Part shown: in pieces, positions 17,637-27,316 of the stretch
How positions within the stretch are numbered: position 1 is the stretch's first letter
Layout: each line of letters begins with the position of its first letter
From: Kineosporia succinea
GTDB lineage: Bacteria > Actinomycetota > Actinomycetes > Actinomycetales > Kineosporiaceae
Reading direction: 5' to 3'
Length of the DNA stretch: 64,000 nt
Assembly: GCF_030811555.1 (NCBI RefSeq)
Contig: NZ_JAUSQZ010000001.1
Coordinates: forward strand, 5,329,241 to 5,393,240
Notes under the pieces: model-generated
Seen by the model: only the letters and a program-made list of their open reading frames with translations
Database searches by the model: none
What the model was told of the DNA's origin: nothing
Translations under genes and position numbers: made by a program

Positions 17637-18838
17637 GACGTCTCCTCGGAGTCGGGGTGCACGGGGATGCTTGCACGCACGTCGAACCCTCCCGTGGACG
17701 TGGGGCCGGCGGTGAGGGTTCCGCCGGCGGTGACGGCTCGCTCGCGCATGCCGATCAGGCCGTGGCGGGTGCCCGGCCCCTGGAAGCCCGCGGGCCGTCC
17801 GGCCGGGGCCGGGTTCGTCACCGCGACGCTGAGACTGCGCCGCTGCCAGTGCAGCCCGACCTCGACCGGGGCACCGGGCGCGTGCTTGGTGGCGTTCGTG
17901 ACGGCTTCCTGCACGATCCGGTACACGGCCAGGTCCTTGCCCGCCGGCAGCGGCTGCGGCTCCCCGGTCGTGCCGAACGACACCCGGGCCCCGGCCGAGC
18001 GGAAACCCTCGAGCAGCTCGCCCAGCTGGGCCGTGCCCGGGGTGGGCTTCAACGGCTCGGCGGCCACGTCGTCCTCACGCAACATCCCCACCGTGGCCCG
18101 CAACTCGTCGAGAGCCCGGCGGGTGTTGCCGGCGATGTCCCGCAACGCGTCGGAGGCCGCCGCCGGATCGGAGCGCAGCAGGTAACCCGCGACCCCGGCC
18201 TGCGCGTTGACCAGCGTCAGGTGGTGGGCAAGCACGTCGTGCAGGTCCTGGGCGATCCGGATCCGCTCGGCCACCACCTCACCCCTGATCTCGGCCTGCC
18301 GGTCCCGCTCGTCGCGGGCGATCCGCTCGCGGCGCAGGCTCACCAGGACCCCCGCGCCGACCGCCATGATCATCAGGTCGAACACCACGAAACTGGTCAC
18401 CAGCAGGCTGTGCCCGTGCGACACGATCCCGGTGCCGAGCAGCACCAGCGCCGCGAGCACGCCCGGGCCCCAGCCGGCCCGGCCCGGTCGCTTCGCGGCC
18501 AGGGTGAACGCGGCCGCGATACTGGCCAGCGGCACCGGCTGGAAGGCCCCCATCGCGATGTTCGCCGTCAGGTTCACCCCCGCCGTCTGCACCGTCGTCA
18601 TGTGGACCGCCTCCACGACCACCACCGCGAGCAGCACCGCAGCCGGGTGGCGCCGGCGCACCAGCAGCGGCACCCACGAGACGATCACCAGCGTCGTGAG
18701 CTCCGGACCGGGGTAGTCGCGCCCGCCCATCCGCACCGTCGCCGTCACGAACATCAACGCGAGGTAGACGAGGTCGAACGCGGGCCAGGCCCAGGAGAAG
18801 GATCTCTCCTGGGCCCGAACCGGTGGTGCTGACGTCAT
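17633..18838 (-). CDS. Membrane sensor histidine kinase (HisKA_3)
   Basis: The protein has 401 residues. Four to six transmembrane helices cover about residues 15-165, followed by the dimerisation box with phospho-accepting His in IAQDLHDVLAHHLTLVNAQAG and a HATPase_c domain (VQEAVTNATKHAPG, GLIGMRERA). It has no large extracellular sensor, so it likely senses membrane stress or a membrane-embedded ligand. ATG 18838 overlaps the MMPL stop as ATGA, which fixes the start and links it to the exporter. Partner: the LuxR-type regulator encoded next. Confidence 0.9.
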   Translation of the reverse strand: MTSAPPVRAQERSFSWAWPAFDLVYLALMFVTATVRMGGRDYPGPELTTLVIVSWVPLLVRRRHPAAVLLAVVVVEAVHMTTVQTAGVNLTANIAMGAFQPVPLASIAAAFTLAAKRPGRAGWGPGVLAALVLLGTGIVSHGHSLLVTSFVVFDLMIMAVGAGVLVSLRRERIARDERDRQAEIRGEVVAERIRIAQDLHDVLAHHLTLVNAQAGVAGYLLRSDPAAASDALRDIAGNTRRALDELRATVGMLREDDVAAEPLKPTPGTAQLGELLEGFRSAGARVSFGTTGEPQPLPAGKDLAVYRIVQEAVTNATKHAPGAPVEVGLHWQRRSLSVAVTNPAPAGRPAGFQGPGTRHGLIGMRERAVTAGGTLTAGPTSTGGFDVRASIPVHPDSEETS

Positions 18839-20976
18839 ACGTGGTCCTGGATCCGGGGGACTGTGGTCTGGGAGCTGTATACCGGTTCCGGCGTCTCCGC
18901 GTTCTCCAGCGCCAGTTTCGGGGTGATTCGCTCCAGAATGCGCGGGTACCACCAGTTCACCCGGCCGATCAGCGTCATCAGTGCCGGCACCAGCGTCAGC
19001 CGGACCACGAACGCGTCCACCACCACCGCGATCGCCATGCCCAGGCCGAGGGCCGAGATGATGCGCTCGCCGCTGAACCCGAACGACGCGAACACGGCCA
19101 GCATGATCGTGGCGGCGGTGACGATGACCCCGGCGCTCTCGGTCAGGCCCTGCCGCACGCCGTGGCGGTTGTCGCCGCTCCGGTGGAACTCCTCGTGCAT
19201 CGAGCTGATCAGGAACACCTGGTAGTCCATCGAGAGCCCGAAGATCACGCCGGAGATCAGCACGGGCACCAGGTACAGGATGGGCGCGCCCGATCCGACG
19301 CCGAGAAGCTCACTGCCCCAGCCGAACTGGAACACCGCCGTGACCACGCCGAGGCCCACGCAGATGGTCGCCAGGTTCGTGAGGGCGCCGAGCAGGGGCA
19401 CCAGCAGACTGCGGAAGGCCAGCACCAGCAGCAGGAATCCGAGTGCCGCCACGAGCAGCAGGTAGATCGGCAGCTTGTCCATGATGGCGTCGGACAGATC
19501 GATGTCGGTGGCCGTGGTGCCGCCCACGTAGGTCGTCACGCCGCTCGCCGGGATCACCTCCTCGCGCAGGGTGTGCACCAGGTCCGAGGTCTCCTCGGTC
19601 TGGGCGCTGTGGCTCGGGGTGATCGCGGCGACCGAGATGCCGCCCTGCTGGCTCGTCATCACGGCCGAAGCGATATTCGGCACATTCGGCAGGTCCCGGA
19701 CCATCGAGCTGAAGGACGTGGTGGTCGCCTGGTCGGGCGTCTCACCGACGAGGAGGAGGGTTGCGTCGGTGCCCTCGCCGAAGCCCGCGGACATCAGCTC
19801 GAAGTAGGCGTGCGAGGCCGAGTCGTCCGGGTCGCTGCTGGCGTCGGCGTTGCCCAGGCGCATGCTCAGCGCCGGGTAGGCGAGTACGCCCACGACCACC
19901 ACGGAAGCGAGGGCGGCGATCACCGGGCGGCGCTGCACACCGGTGGCCCAGCGGGCGGCCAGGCCGTTGGCGGAACGAGACGCGTTGCCGTGACGGTCCT
20001 TACGGGCCAGCACCCGGAGCTTGAGGAGGCGCAGCAGGGCCGGCAGCAGGGTGTTCGCGGCGAGCACGGTGCACAGCACGGTGAACGCGGCGGCGAAGGC
20101 CATGCCGGTGAGGATGCCGACGCCGATGACGAACATGCCCACCAGTGCGACGATCACGGTCAGACCGGCGAAGATCACCGCACGGCCGGAGGTGTTCAGG
20201 GCCTGGGCCACGCCCTCGTCGACGCAGGCCCCGCGCAGCAGCGCCTTCCGGTGCCGGTTGACGATGAACAGGGCGTAGTCGATGCCGACGCCCAGCCCGA
20301 TCAGCGCGCCCATGGTCAGCGAGTTCGCGGACAGGTCGACGACGTGCGAGGCGGCCATCACGCCGAGCAGGCTGATACCCACGCCCGCCACGCCGGTGAC
20401 GATGGGCAGGACCGCCGCCGCCACCGAGCGGAAGAAGAAGAGCAGCAGCACGAGCGCCACGAGCACGCCGATGCCCTCGGTGGCGCCACCGGCGCTGGGG
20501 ATCTCGGCGAACGCCTGCCCACCGGTCTCGACGGAGAGTCCGCTCTCGCGCACGGTCTGCACCGCGTCCTCGATCGGCTCGGTGTCGGCGTCGTCGGCCA
20601 GGGTGACCGTGGCGAAGGCGGTGTTGGCCTCCCGGTTCAGTTGTGACGCGCCCGCTTTCGTGTACGGGCTGACGACCGAGATCACACCCTCACTGGCGCT
20701 GACGGTCTCGAGCATCTGGTTGATCTCGGTGCGGACCGGGCCGCCCGTGATCGAGTCGCCGGCGTGCCAGACGATCTTGCCGCTGGTCGTCGACGGGCCG
20801 TCTCCCTGCCCGAGAAGACTGTAGGCGGTGGCTGATTCGCTGTCGGGCATGGTGGTGGAGTCGGTGAAGGCGGTGCCGTTCGCGACGACGAGCCCGGCGA
20901 GGGCGGCGAGGGCGAGCACCCAGCCGGCGAGTACGAGGTACCAGCGGCGGGTGCACCAGTTGGCCAGACGGACCAC
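18835..20976 (-). CDS. MMPL-family RND exporter
   Basis: The protein has 713 residues and starts at GTG 20976 with SD AAGGAAG. It has the MMPL layout: one N-terminal transmembrane helix, a large extracytoplasmic domain, five helices including GIDYALFIVNRHRKALL, a second extracytoplasmic domain and a final helix bundle with the repeated motif GLSMDYQVFLISSMHEEF. These exporters move lipids or antimicrobials using proton-motive force. It leads a three-gene operon with a two-component system, so its expression is probably induced by its own substrate or by envelope stress. Confidence 0.9.
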   Translation of the reverse strand: MVRLANWCTRRWYLVLAGWVLALAALAGLVVANGTAFTDSTTMPDSESATAYSLLGQGDGPSTTSGKIVWHAGDSITGGPVRTEINQMLETVSASEGVISVVSPYTKAGASQLNREANTAFATVTLADDADTEPIEDAVQTVRESGLSVETGGQAFAEIPSAGGATEGIGVLVALVLLLFFFRSVAAAVLPIVTGVAGVGISLLGVMAASHVVDLSANSLTMGALIGLGVGIDYALFIVNRHRKALLRGACVDEGVAQALNTSGRAVIFAGLTVIVALVGMFVIGVGILTGMAFAAAFTVLCTVLAANTLLPALLRLLKLRVLARKDRHGNASRSANGLAARWATGVQRRPVIAALASVVVVGVLAYPALSMRLGNADASSDPDDSASHAYFELMSAGFGEGTDATLLLVGETPDQATTTSFSSMVRDLPNVPNIASAVMTSQQGGISVAAITPSHSAQTEETSDLVHTLREEVIPASGVTTYVGGTTATDIDLSDAIMDKLPIYLLLVAALGFLLLVLAFRSLLVPLLGALTNLATICVGLGVVTAVFQFGWGSELLGVGSGAPILYLVPVLISGVIFGLSMDYQVFLISSMHEEFHRSGDNRHGVRQGLTESAGVIVTAATIMLAVFASFGFSGERIISALGLGMAIAVVVDAFVVRLTLVPALMTLIGRVNWWYPRILERITPKLALENAETPEPVYSSQTTVPRIQDHV

Positions 20977-20995
20977 GGATCTTCCTTAGGTCAGG

Positions 20996-21014
20996 GGGTG
21001 AGGTGGTCTCACCC
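20996..21014. promoter_or_regulatory. Inverted repeat upstream of the MMPL operon
   Basis: GGGTGAG-N5-CTCACCC forms a perfect 7-bp inverted repeat 20-38 bp before the MMPL start codon. It is a candidate operator, for example for the response regulator encoded by the same operon. It is short and could arise by chance. Confidence 0.35.
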
Positions 21015-21083
21015 TCCCGTCCTGGGCCCTCGGTGACGTCAGCCCGGCGTCGTGGTCGGTGTACCGCGATTGCGGTAGAGCAG

Positions 21084-21124
21084 CCACACACCCCCTATGC
21101 CTCGGGGGTATAGGGGGTGTGTGG
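21084..21124. repeat. Dispersed palindrome, copy 1
   Basis: Arms 21084-21098 and 21110-21124 are perfect 15-bp reverse complements (CCACACACCCCCTAT) around an 11-nt loop. It begins 5 bp beyond the 3' end of the minus-strand lldD-like gene and can act as its terminator. The core matches copies at 41352-41400 and 57466-57506; here the left arm has TATGCC where the others have TATACC, and one C fewer in the C run. Confidence 0.85.
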
Positions 21125-21128
21125 GTGG

Positions 21129-22364
21129 TCAGTTGCGGCGGATGGGGCCGAGTCGTTGGAGTTGGGTGACGTGGTGGGGTTGGAGTTCGTCGAGGGTGTG
21201 GGCGCCGAGGAGTTTCATGGTGCGCACGATCTGGTCGGTGAGGATCTCGATGCTCTTGTCCACGCCTTGGCGTCCGCCGGCCATGAGGCCGTAGAGGTAG
21301 GCGCGGCCGATGAGGGTGAAGCGGGCGCCCAGGGCGATGCAGGCGACGATGTCGGCGCCGTTCATGATGCCGGTGTCGACGACGATCTCGACGTCCTTGC
21401 CGACTTCGCGGGCGACGTCGGGCAGGAGGTGGAAGGGGATGGGGGCGCGGTCGAGCTGGCGGCCGCCGTGGTTGGACAGGACGATCCCGTCGACGCCGAG
21501 GGAGGCGAGTTTGCGGGCGTCTTGGAGGTTCTGCACGCCCTTGATCGCGATCTTGCCGGGCCACATCTGGCGGATGATGCTCAGGTCTTCGTAGGAGATG
21601 GTGGGGTCCATCGCGAAGTCCAGCAGTTCGGCGACGGTGCCGCCGGTCGCGGACAGTGACGCGAATTCGAGTTTGGGGGTGGTGAGGAAGTCGTACCACC
21701 ACCAGGGGCGGGGGATCGCGTTCAGGATCGTGCCGGCTGTCAGCTGCGGCGGGATCGAGAATCCGTTGCGCCGGTCGCGTAGGCGGGCTCCGGCCACGGG
21801 GGTGTCGACGGTGAAGAACAGGGTGTCGAAACCGGAGGCGGCGGCGCGTTCGACCAGGGCGTAGGAGATCTCGCGTTGTTTCATCACGTACAGCTGGAAC
21901 CAGTTACGGCCCGCCGGGTTGGCGGCCTTGACGTCCTCGATCGAGGTGGTGCCCAGGGTGGAGAGGCAGAACGGGATGCCCGCGGCGGCCGAGGCCCCGG
22001 CGCCGGCGATCTCGCCCTCGGTCTGCATCAGCCGGGTGAAGCCGGTGGGCGCGATCCCGAACGGCAGCGCGGACGGGCCGCCGAACACGGTCGTGGAGGT
22101 GTCGACACGGGCCACGTCACGTAGCACGCCCGGGTGGAACTCGACATCCTCGAACGCCTGGCGGGCCCGGGACAGCGACAGCTCGGCCTCGGCGGCGCCG
22201 TCGGTGTAGTCGAACGCGGCCCGTGGGGTACGTCTGCGGGCGATCGTCCGCAGGTCGTCGATCGTCAGGGCCTTGTCGAGACGGCGCTTACGGCCGTTGA
22301 ACTCCGGCTTCCTGAACTCCATCAGCTCGAAGATCTCGGCCGGCTTGGGGAATTGGCGCTGCAT
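21129..22364 (-). CDS. lldD: FMN-dependent L-lactate dehydrogenase (alpha-hydroxyacid oxidase family)
   Basis: The protein has 411 residues and is a TIM barrel of the FMN alpha-hydroxyacid family. Catalytic His and flanking residues lie in [13 protein letters not shown]; the FMN phosphate site is [19 protein letters not shown], and [16 protein letters not shown] lies near the N-terminus. It lies directly behind the rhamnose genes in the same direction. The upstream fused enzyme should yield L-lactate from rhamnose, so this protein probably oxidises it to pyruvate. Related family members oxidise other 2-hydroxyacids; the operon context favours lactate. Confidence 0.88.
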   Translation of the reverse strand: MQRQFPKPAEIFELMEFRKPEFNGRKRRLDKALTIDDLRTIARRRTPRAAFDYTDGAAEAELSLSRARQAFEDVEFHPGVLRDVARVDTSTTVFGGPSALPFGIAPTGFTRLMQTEGEIAGAGASAAAGIPFCLSTLGTTSIEDVKAANPAGRNWFQLYVMKQREISYALVERAAASGFDTLFFTVDTPVAGARLRDRRNGFSIPPQLTAGTILNAIPRPWWWYDFLTTPKLEFASLSATGGTVAELLDFAMDPTISYEDLSIIRQMWPGKIAIKGVQNLQDARKLASLGVDGIVLSNHGGRQLDRAPIPFHLLPDVAREVGKDVEIVVDTGIMNGADIVACIALGARFTLIGRAYLYGLMAGGRQGVDKSIEILTDQIVRTMKLLGAHTLDELQPHHVTQLQRLGPIRRN

Positions 22365-22372
22365 GATCCCTC

Positions 22373-23848
22373 TCAGGGGCGGGGTTCGTAGCGGAGCGGG
22401 GTGAACGCCCGGGCGACCAGGTCACGCATCTCGGGCAGGCCGCCCGCGACCAGACCGGCGGCGCGGCCCTGCACCAGGATGTTGCCGATGGCGGTGGCCT
22501 CGACCGGTCCGGCCAGCACGGGCAGCCCGCTGCGGTCGGCGGTGGCCTGGCACAACAGCCTGTTCTGGGCACCCCCACCCACGACATGGATGACGGTGAC
22601 CGGTGTCTTGGCGATCCGCGCGGCCCGGAGCACGGTGTCGGCGAAGGCCTGGGCGAGGCTGTCGATGATCGCCCGGGTGAACTCGGCCGGGGTCCGCGGC
22701 GCGGGCAGGCCCCGTTCGGTGTACCAGCCCGCGATCCGGGCCGGCATGTCGCCGGGCGCCATGAACCTCGGGTCGTCCACGTCGAAGACCTCCACCGGGG
22801 AGGGCACCGATCCGGCCTCGGCGAGCAGGAGTTCCAGATTGCTCGACCGTTCGCTGCTGCCCGCGGCCCGGTCCCACGACCGCACCGACTCCGACAGCAG
22901 CCACAGCCCCATCACGTTGTGCAGGAACCGGATCCGCCCGTCGACGCCGCCCTCGTTGGTGAAGTTGGCCTCGCGTGCCTCCTCGGAGAACACCGGCCGT
23001 TCCAGCTCGAGTCCGACGAGACCCCAGGTGCCGCAGGAGACGTAGGCGAAGTCGCGTCCGGTGTTCGGGATCGCGACCACCGCGGAGGCCGTGTCGTGCG
23101 ACCCGACGGCCACCACGTCCACCCTTCGGCCGACCGAGCCGGCCGCGTCCCCGGTGAGCTGCCCGACCACCGTGCCCGCGTCGATCAGACCCGGCAGGAT
23201 CGACGGTGAGATGCCCAGAGCGGTGGCCAGTTCGGTGTCCCACCGGCCGGTGCGCGGGTCGAGCAGGCCGGTGGTGGACGCGTTGGTGCGCTCGGCCACG
23301 ACGGCGCCGGTCAGCCAGTGGGCCAGCAGGTCGGGGATCAGGAGCGCCGTGTCGGCCACGTCCAGCAGGCCGTCGGTGGCCAGCTGGAACACGGTGTTGA
23401 ACGGCAGGTGCTGAAGACCGTTGCGCCGGTACAGCTCACGGGCGTCGAACTGGGCGTGCACCTTCTCCACACCCTCTGCCGTGCGGGCGTCCCGGTAGTG
23501 GAACGGCACGCCGAGCAGCTGCCCGCCCCGCAGCAGGCCGTAGTCGACGGCCCAGGAGTCGATGCCGACGCTGACGATCTCACCCGGGTGCTCCCGCTCG
23601 GCCGTGGTGAGCCCGGACAGCACCTGGCGGTAGAGCTCGACGACGTTCCAGTGCAGTCCGCCGCCGAAACTGACCGGCTCGTTGGGGAACCGGGCCAGGT
23701 GCCGCATCTGCAGCGCACCGTCGGAGAACGTGCCGAGGATGACCCGGCCGCTGGTCGCGCCCAGGTCGACGGCGGCCACGGTGGCCGGGGCGGCTGCCGG
23801 GCTGGTGGCCGGGCCCTGCGAGAGGGCCCGGCCGGTGACGTCACTCAC
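22373..23848 (-). CDS. rhaB: Rhamnulokinase
   Basis: The protein has 491 residues of the FGGY carbohydrate kinase family. The phosphate-1 motif [13 protein letters not shown] follows an Ala/Pro-rich N-terminal extension of about 25 residues. [11 protein letters not shown] includes the catalytic Asp region, and the adenosine-binding [17 protein letters not shown] lies near the C-terminus. It phosphorylates L-rhamnulose at O1 with ATP. GTG 23848 overlaps the stop of the aldolase gene as GTGA, so the two are translationally coupled. Confidence 0.92.
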   Translation of the reverse strand: MSDVTGRALSQGPATSPAAAPATVAAVDLGATSGRVILGTFSDGALQMRHLARFPNEPVSFGGGLHWNVVELYRQVLSGLTTAEREHPGEIVSVGIDSWAVDYGLLRGGQLLGVPFHYRDARTAEGVEKVHAQFDARELYRRNGLQHLPFNTVFQLATDGLLDVADTALLIPDLLAHWLTGAVVAERTNASTTGLLDPRTGRWDTELATALGISPSILPGLIDAGTVVGQLTGDAAGSVGRRVDVVAVGSHDTASAVVAIPNTGRDFAYVSCGTWGLVGLELERPVFSEEAREANFTNEGGVDGRIRFLHNVMGLWLLSESVRSWDRAAGSSERSSNLELLLAEAGSVPSPVEVFDVDDPRFMAPGDMPARIAGWYTERGLPAPRTPAEFTRAIIDSLAQAFADTVLRAARIAKTPVTVIHVVGGGAQNRLLCQATADRSGLPVLAGPVEATAIGNILVQGRAAGLVAGGLPEMRDLVARAFTPLRYEPRP

Positions 23849-25881
23849 CGCAGGAAGGCAGCCGCGACGCCGCTGTCGACCGGGACGTGCAGGCCGGTGG
23901 TGCGGCTCAGCTCGTCACCGGTCAGCACGAACACCGCGTCGGCGACGTGCTCGGGCAGCACCTCACGCTTGAGAATGGTGCGGTTGGCATAGAACTGGCC
24001 GAGGTCCTCCTCGGCCACGCCGTAGGTCGCGGCGCGGTTGGCGCCCCAGCCGGAGGCGAAGATGCCCGAGCCGCGCACCACCCCGTCGGGGTTGACGCCG
24101 TTGACGCGCACACCGTAGGCGCCGAGCTCGACCGCCAGCAGCCGCACCTGGTGGGCCTGGTCGGCCTTGGTGGCGGAGTAGGCGATGTTGTTCGGCCCCG
24201 CGAAAACGCTGTTCTTGGAGGAGATGTAGATGATGTCGCCGCCCAGACCCTGCTCGATGAGCGCCTTGGCCGCGGCCTTCGACACCAGGAACGAGCCCTT
24301 GGCCATCACGTCGTGCTGCAGGTCCCAGTCGGCCTCGGTGGTCTCCAGCAGCGGCTTGCTCAGTGAGAGCCCGGCGTTGTTGACGACCAGGTCGATGCCG
24401 CCGAAGGCGAGAAGGGCCTCGTCCACGGCCTTCTGGACGTCGCCGGCCTCGCTCACATCGGCGGCCACCCCGATGGCCACGTCGCTGTTCCCGAGCTCCG
24501 CCGCCGCGGCCCGCGCCTTCTCCAGGTCGAGGTCGGCCACGACGACGCAGGCGCCCTCGGCAGCCAGGCGCTGGGCGATGGCCTTGCCGATGCCCGACGC
24601 GGCGCCGGTCACGAACGCCACCCGGCCGGCGTGCGACTTCGGCCTGGGCATGCGCTGCAGCTTCGCTTCCTCCAGGGCCCAGTACTCGATGCGGAACTTC
24701 TCGGCGTCGGAGATGGGGGAGTAGGTGGAAAGGGCCTCGGCGCCGCGCATCACGTTGATCGCGTTGACGTAGAACTCGCCGGCCACCCGCGCGGTCTGCT
24801 TGTTCGCGCCGTAGCTGAACATGCCCACGCCCGGGATCAGCACGATCAGCGGGTCGGCGCCGCGGATCGCCGGGCTGTCGGCGGAGGCGTGCTTGTCGTA
24901 GTAGGCCGTGTAGTCGGCGCGGTACTCCTCGTGGAGCTCCTTGAGCCGGGCGATGCTCTCCTCCACGCTCGCCGAGGCGGGCAGGTCGAGCAGGAGCGGC
25001 TTGACCTTGGTGCGCAGGAAGTGGTCGGGGCAGCTGGTGCCGAGAGCGGCCAGGGCGGGCGCCTTCTCGCTGGCCAGGTAGTCCAGCACCACGGCGGCGT
25101 CGGTGAAGTGGCCGACCATGCGCTTGTCGCGGCTGGCGATACCGCGCACGGTGGCGGCGAGGGCGGCGGCCTTGGCCCGGCGCTCCGTCTCGGGCAGTGC
25201 CCCGAAGCCCTCTCTCGGGGAACCGAAGGGCTTCTCCGAGCCGTTCGCGGCGATGTACGCGGCGGCGGTCTCGATGATCCACAGCGAGTTCTTCTCGCTC
25301 TCGGAACTGGTGTCACCCCACGCCGTGATGCCGTGGCCGCCCAGGATCGTGCCGATGGCCTGCGGGTTGGCCTTCTTGATGGCGGCGATGTCCAGGCCGA
25401 GCTGGAAACCCGGGCGGCGCCAGGGAACCCACACCACCTTGTCGCCGAAGATCTGCCGGGTCAGGGCCTCGCCGTCGGCCGCGGTGGCGATCGCGATGCC
25501 GCTGTCGGGGTGCAGGTGGTCGACGTGCGCGGCGTCGACCAGGCCGTGCATGGCGGTGTCGATCGACGGTGCCGCGCCACCCTTGCCGTGCAGGCAGTAG
25601 TCGAACGCGGCGACCATCTCGTCTTCCCGCTCGATGCCCGGGTAGACGTCGACGAGGGCCTGCATGCGGTCGAGACGCAGTGCGGCCAGACCCTTTTCGG
25701 TGAGCGTGCCCAGGTCGCCCCCGGAGCCCTTGACCCACAGGAGCTCGACCGGCTGCCCGGTGACCGGGTCGGTCCCGGTGCCCTTGGCCGAGGTGTTGCC
25801 CCCGGCGTAGTTGGTGTTCTGCGGGTCGGCGCCGAGGCGGTTGCTCCGGGCGATGAGCGCGGCGACGGTCTCGTTCGTCAT
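23845..25881 (-). CDS. Fused rhamnulose-1-phosphate aldolase / lactaldehyde dehydrogenase
   Basis: The protein has 678 residues and two domains. Residues 1-~410 are a class II aldolase with the metal-binding histidines in VDHLHPDSGIAIA and GGHGITAWGDTSSE. Residues ~425-678 are an SDR with VTGAASGIGKAIA, VVNNAGLSLS and catalytic YSATKADQ. In this known bifunctional family the aldolase splits L-rhamnulose 1-phosphate into DHAP and L-lactaldehyde, and the SDR oxidises lactaldehyde with NAD+ to L-lactate. The fusion explains why no separate aldehyde dehydrogenase is present in the operon. Confidence 0.93.
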   Translation of the reverse strand: MTNETVAALIARSNRLGADPQNTNYAGGNTSAKGTGTDPVTGQPVELLWVKGSGGDLGTLTEKGLAALRLDRMQALVDVYPGIEREDEMVAAFDYCLHGKGGAAPSIDTAMHGLVDAAHVDHLHPDSGIAIATAADGEALTRQIFGDKVVWVPWRRPGFQLGLDIAAIKKANPQAIGTILGGHGITAWGDTSSESEKNSLWIIETAAAYIAANGSEKPFGSPREGFGALPETERRAKAAALAATVRGIASRDKRMVGHFTDAAVVLDYLASEKAPALAALGTSCPDHFLRTKVKPLLLDLPASASVEESIARLKELHEEYRADYTAYYDKHASADSPAIRGADPLIVLIPGVGMFSYGANKQTARVAGEFYVNAINVMRGAEALSTYSPISDAEKFRIEYWALEEAKLQRMPRPKSHAGRVAFVTGAASGIGKAIAQRLAAEGACVVVADLDLEKARAAAAELGNSDVAIGVAADVSEAGDVQKAVDEALLAFGGIDLVVNNAGLSLSKPLLETTEADWDLQHDVMAKGSFLVSKAAAKALIEQGLGGDIIYISSKNSVFAGPNNIAYSATKADQAHQVRLLAVELGAYGVRVNGVNPDGVVRGSGIFASGWGANRAATYGVAEEDLGQFYANRTILKREVLPEHVADAVFVLTGDELSRTTGLHVPVDSGVAAAFLR

Positions 25882-25930
25882 TGCTTCCTCTGGTTCAAAG
25901 GGGTTCGGAAATGATGGACGACGGGGAGAC

Positions 25931-27094
25931 TCAGGCGCCCCAGCTCGCCTGGGCGCCGCCCACGCGGTCGGTCTCGATCTGCTGCTGGTAGCCCGACGCG
26001 GCGTAGGCCTTCATCGGGTCGGCCGGCAGACCCCGGCTCTCGCGCCACTCGGCCAGGCCGGGACGCACGTCGGTGTAGAACGCGTCCATGAAGATCGCGT
26101 TGGCACCCAGCACGTCACCGCTCTCCTGGGCGGCGGTCAGGGCCTCGGTGTCGACGAGCAGGGCCCGGGCCGTCATCTCCTGCACGTTGAGCACGGAGCG
26201 GATCTGGCCGGGGATCTTCTGCTCGATGTTGTGGCACTGGTCGAGCATGAAGGCGACGTCCGGGTTGCCGTAGCCCCCGCCGCGCACCACCTCGAACAGG
26301 ATGCGGAACAGCTGGAACGGGTCGGCCGCGCCCACGATCAGGTCGTCGTCGGCGTAGAAGCGCGAGTTGAAGTCGAAGCTGCCGAGCTTGCCGAGGCGCA
26401 GCAACTGCATGACGATGAACTCGATGTTGGTGCCCGGGGCGTGGTGGCCGGTGTCGAGGCAGACCACGGCCCGCTCGCCGAGCGCGCTGACCTGGGCGTA
26501 ACTCGTTCCCCAGTCGGGGACGTCGGTGTGGTAGAACGCCGGCTCGAAGAACTTGTACTCCAGCACCAGGCGCTGGTTCTCACCGATGCGCTCGTAGATC
26601 GTGGCCAGCGACTCGGCGAGGCGGTCCTGACGGCCGCGCAGGTCGGCCTGGCCCGGGTAGTTGCTGCCCTCGGCCAGCCAGATCTTCAGGTCGCGGCTGC
26701 CGGTCGCGTCCATCACGTCGATGCACTCGAGGTGGTGGTCGATGGCCTTGCGGCGGATCGTCGCGTCGGTGTGGGTCAGGGCGCCGAGCTTGTAGTCGTC
26801 GTCCTGGAAGGTGTTGGAGTTGACCGTGCCCAGCTGCACGCCCAGGTCTTCCGCGTGCTTGCGCAGGTCGGCGAACGATTCCACCGTGTCCCACGGGATG
26901 TGCAGGGCGACGACGGGTGCCAGCCCGGTGTAGCGATGCACCTGCGCGGCGTCGGCGATCTTCTCGAACGGGTCGCGGGCCGTGCCGGCCGATCCGAAGA
27001 CCTTGAAACGCGTGCCCGAATTTCCGAAGGCCCAGGAGGGGAGCTCGATCGCCTGCTGCGCCAGCTGGGGCGCGACGTCCTTCAGGTGTGGCAT
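25931..27094 (-). CDS. rhaI: L-rhamnose isomerase (TIM-barrel, non-enteric type)
   Basis: The protein has 387 residues of the xylose-isomerase-like TIM-barrel type found in Pseudomonas stutzeri and Bacillus relatives. Metal-site segments include LVLEYKFFEPAFYHTD, VVCLDTGHHAPGTNIEF and FDFNSRFYADDDL. It converts L-rhamnose to L-rhamnulose, the first step of the operon. ATG 27094 is chosen from family length; earlier codons overlap the operator region. A LacI-type palindrome lies 23 bp upstream and a second one 193 bp upstream. Confidence 0.92.
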   Translation of the reverse strand: MPHLKDVAPQLAQQAIELPSWAFGNSGTRFKVFGSAGTARDPFEKIADAAQVHRYTGLAPVVALHIPWDTVESFADLRKHAEDLGVQLGTVNSNTFQDDDYKLGALTHTDATIRRKAIDHHLECIDVMDATGSRDLKIWLAEGSNYPGQADLRGRQDRLAESLATIYERIGENQRLVLEYKFFEPAFYHTDVPDWGTSYAQVSALGERAVVCLDTGHHAPGTNIEFIVMQLLRLGKLGSFDFNSRFYADDDLIVGAADPFQLFRILFEVVRGGGYGNPDVAFMLDQCHNIEQKIPGQIRSVLNVQEMTARALLVDTEALTAAQESGDVLGANAIFMDAFYTDVRPGLAEWRESRGLPADPMKAYAASGYQQQIETDRVGGAQASWGA

Positions 27095-27116
27095 GACGGC
27101 GTTGTCCGTTCGTCGC

Positions 27117-27128
27117 TGAAACGTTTCA
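27117..27128. promoter_or_regulatory. LacI-type operator proximal to rhaI
   Basis: TGAAACGTTTCA is a perfect 12-bp palindrome 23 bp upstream of the rhamnose isomerase start. It matches the lyase site (TGAAACGATTCA, 9086) and the distal site (TGAAACGTGTCA, 27287). It is a candidate binding site for a rhamnose-responsive LacI-family repressor encoded outside the window. Confidence 0.65.
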
Positions 27129-27281
27129 AGGGAACGTAGCACGGGCCGGGCCGGGTCATCCAGTGTCGATCGGGGGGAGATTCCCGCCGTCGGCCAGCGG
27201 TCAGCCGGGCGGATTCCAGGGCTCACCAACGGGTCGCCGGCCGTGGTGGGCGGCCGGCGACGGCGTCGTCCCTCGTGAGCA

Positions 27282-27303
27282 CCGGCTGAAACGTGTCAGC
27301 CGG
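27282..27303. promoter_or_regulatory. Distal operator / hairpin between rhamnose operon and MFS gene
   Basis: A 22-bp near-perfect palindrome with 8-bp perfect arms CCGGCTGA/TCAGCCGG holds TGAAACGTGTCA at 27287-27298. It begins 14 bp past the MFS stop codon, so it may terminate that transcript. It may also serve as the distal half of a two-operator arrangement for the rhamnose promoter, 170 bp (about 16 helical turns) from the proximal site. Confidence 0.55.
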
Positions 27304-27316
27304 CCGGACCTCCGGA

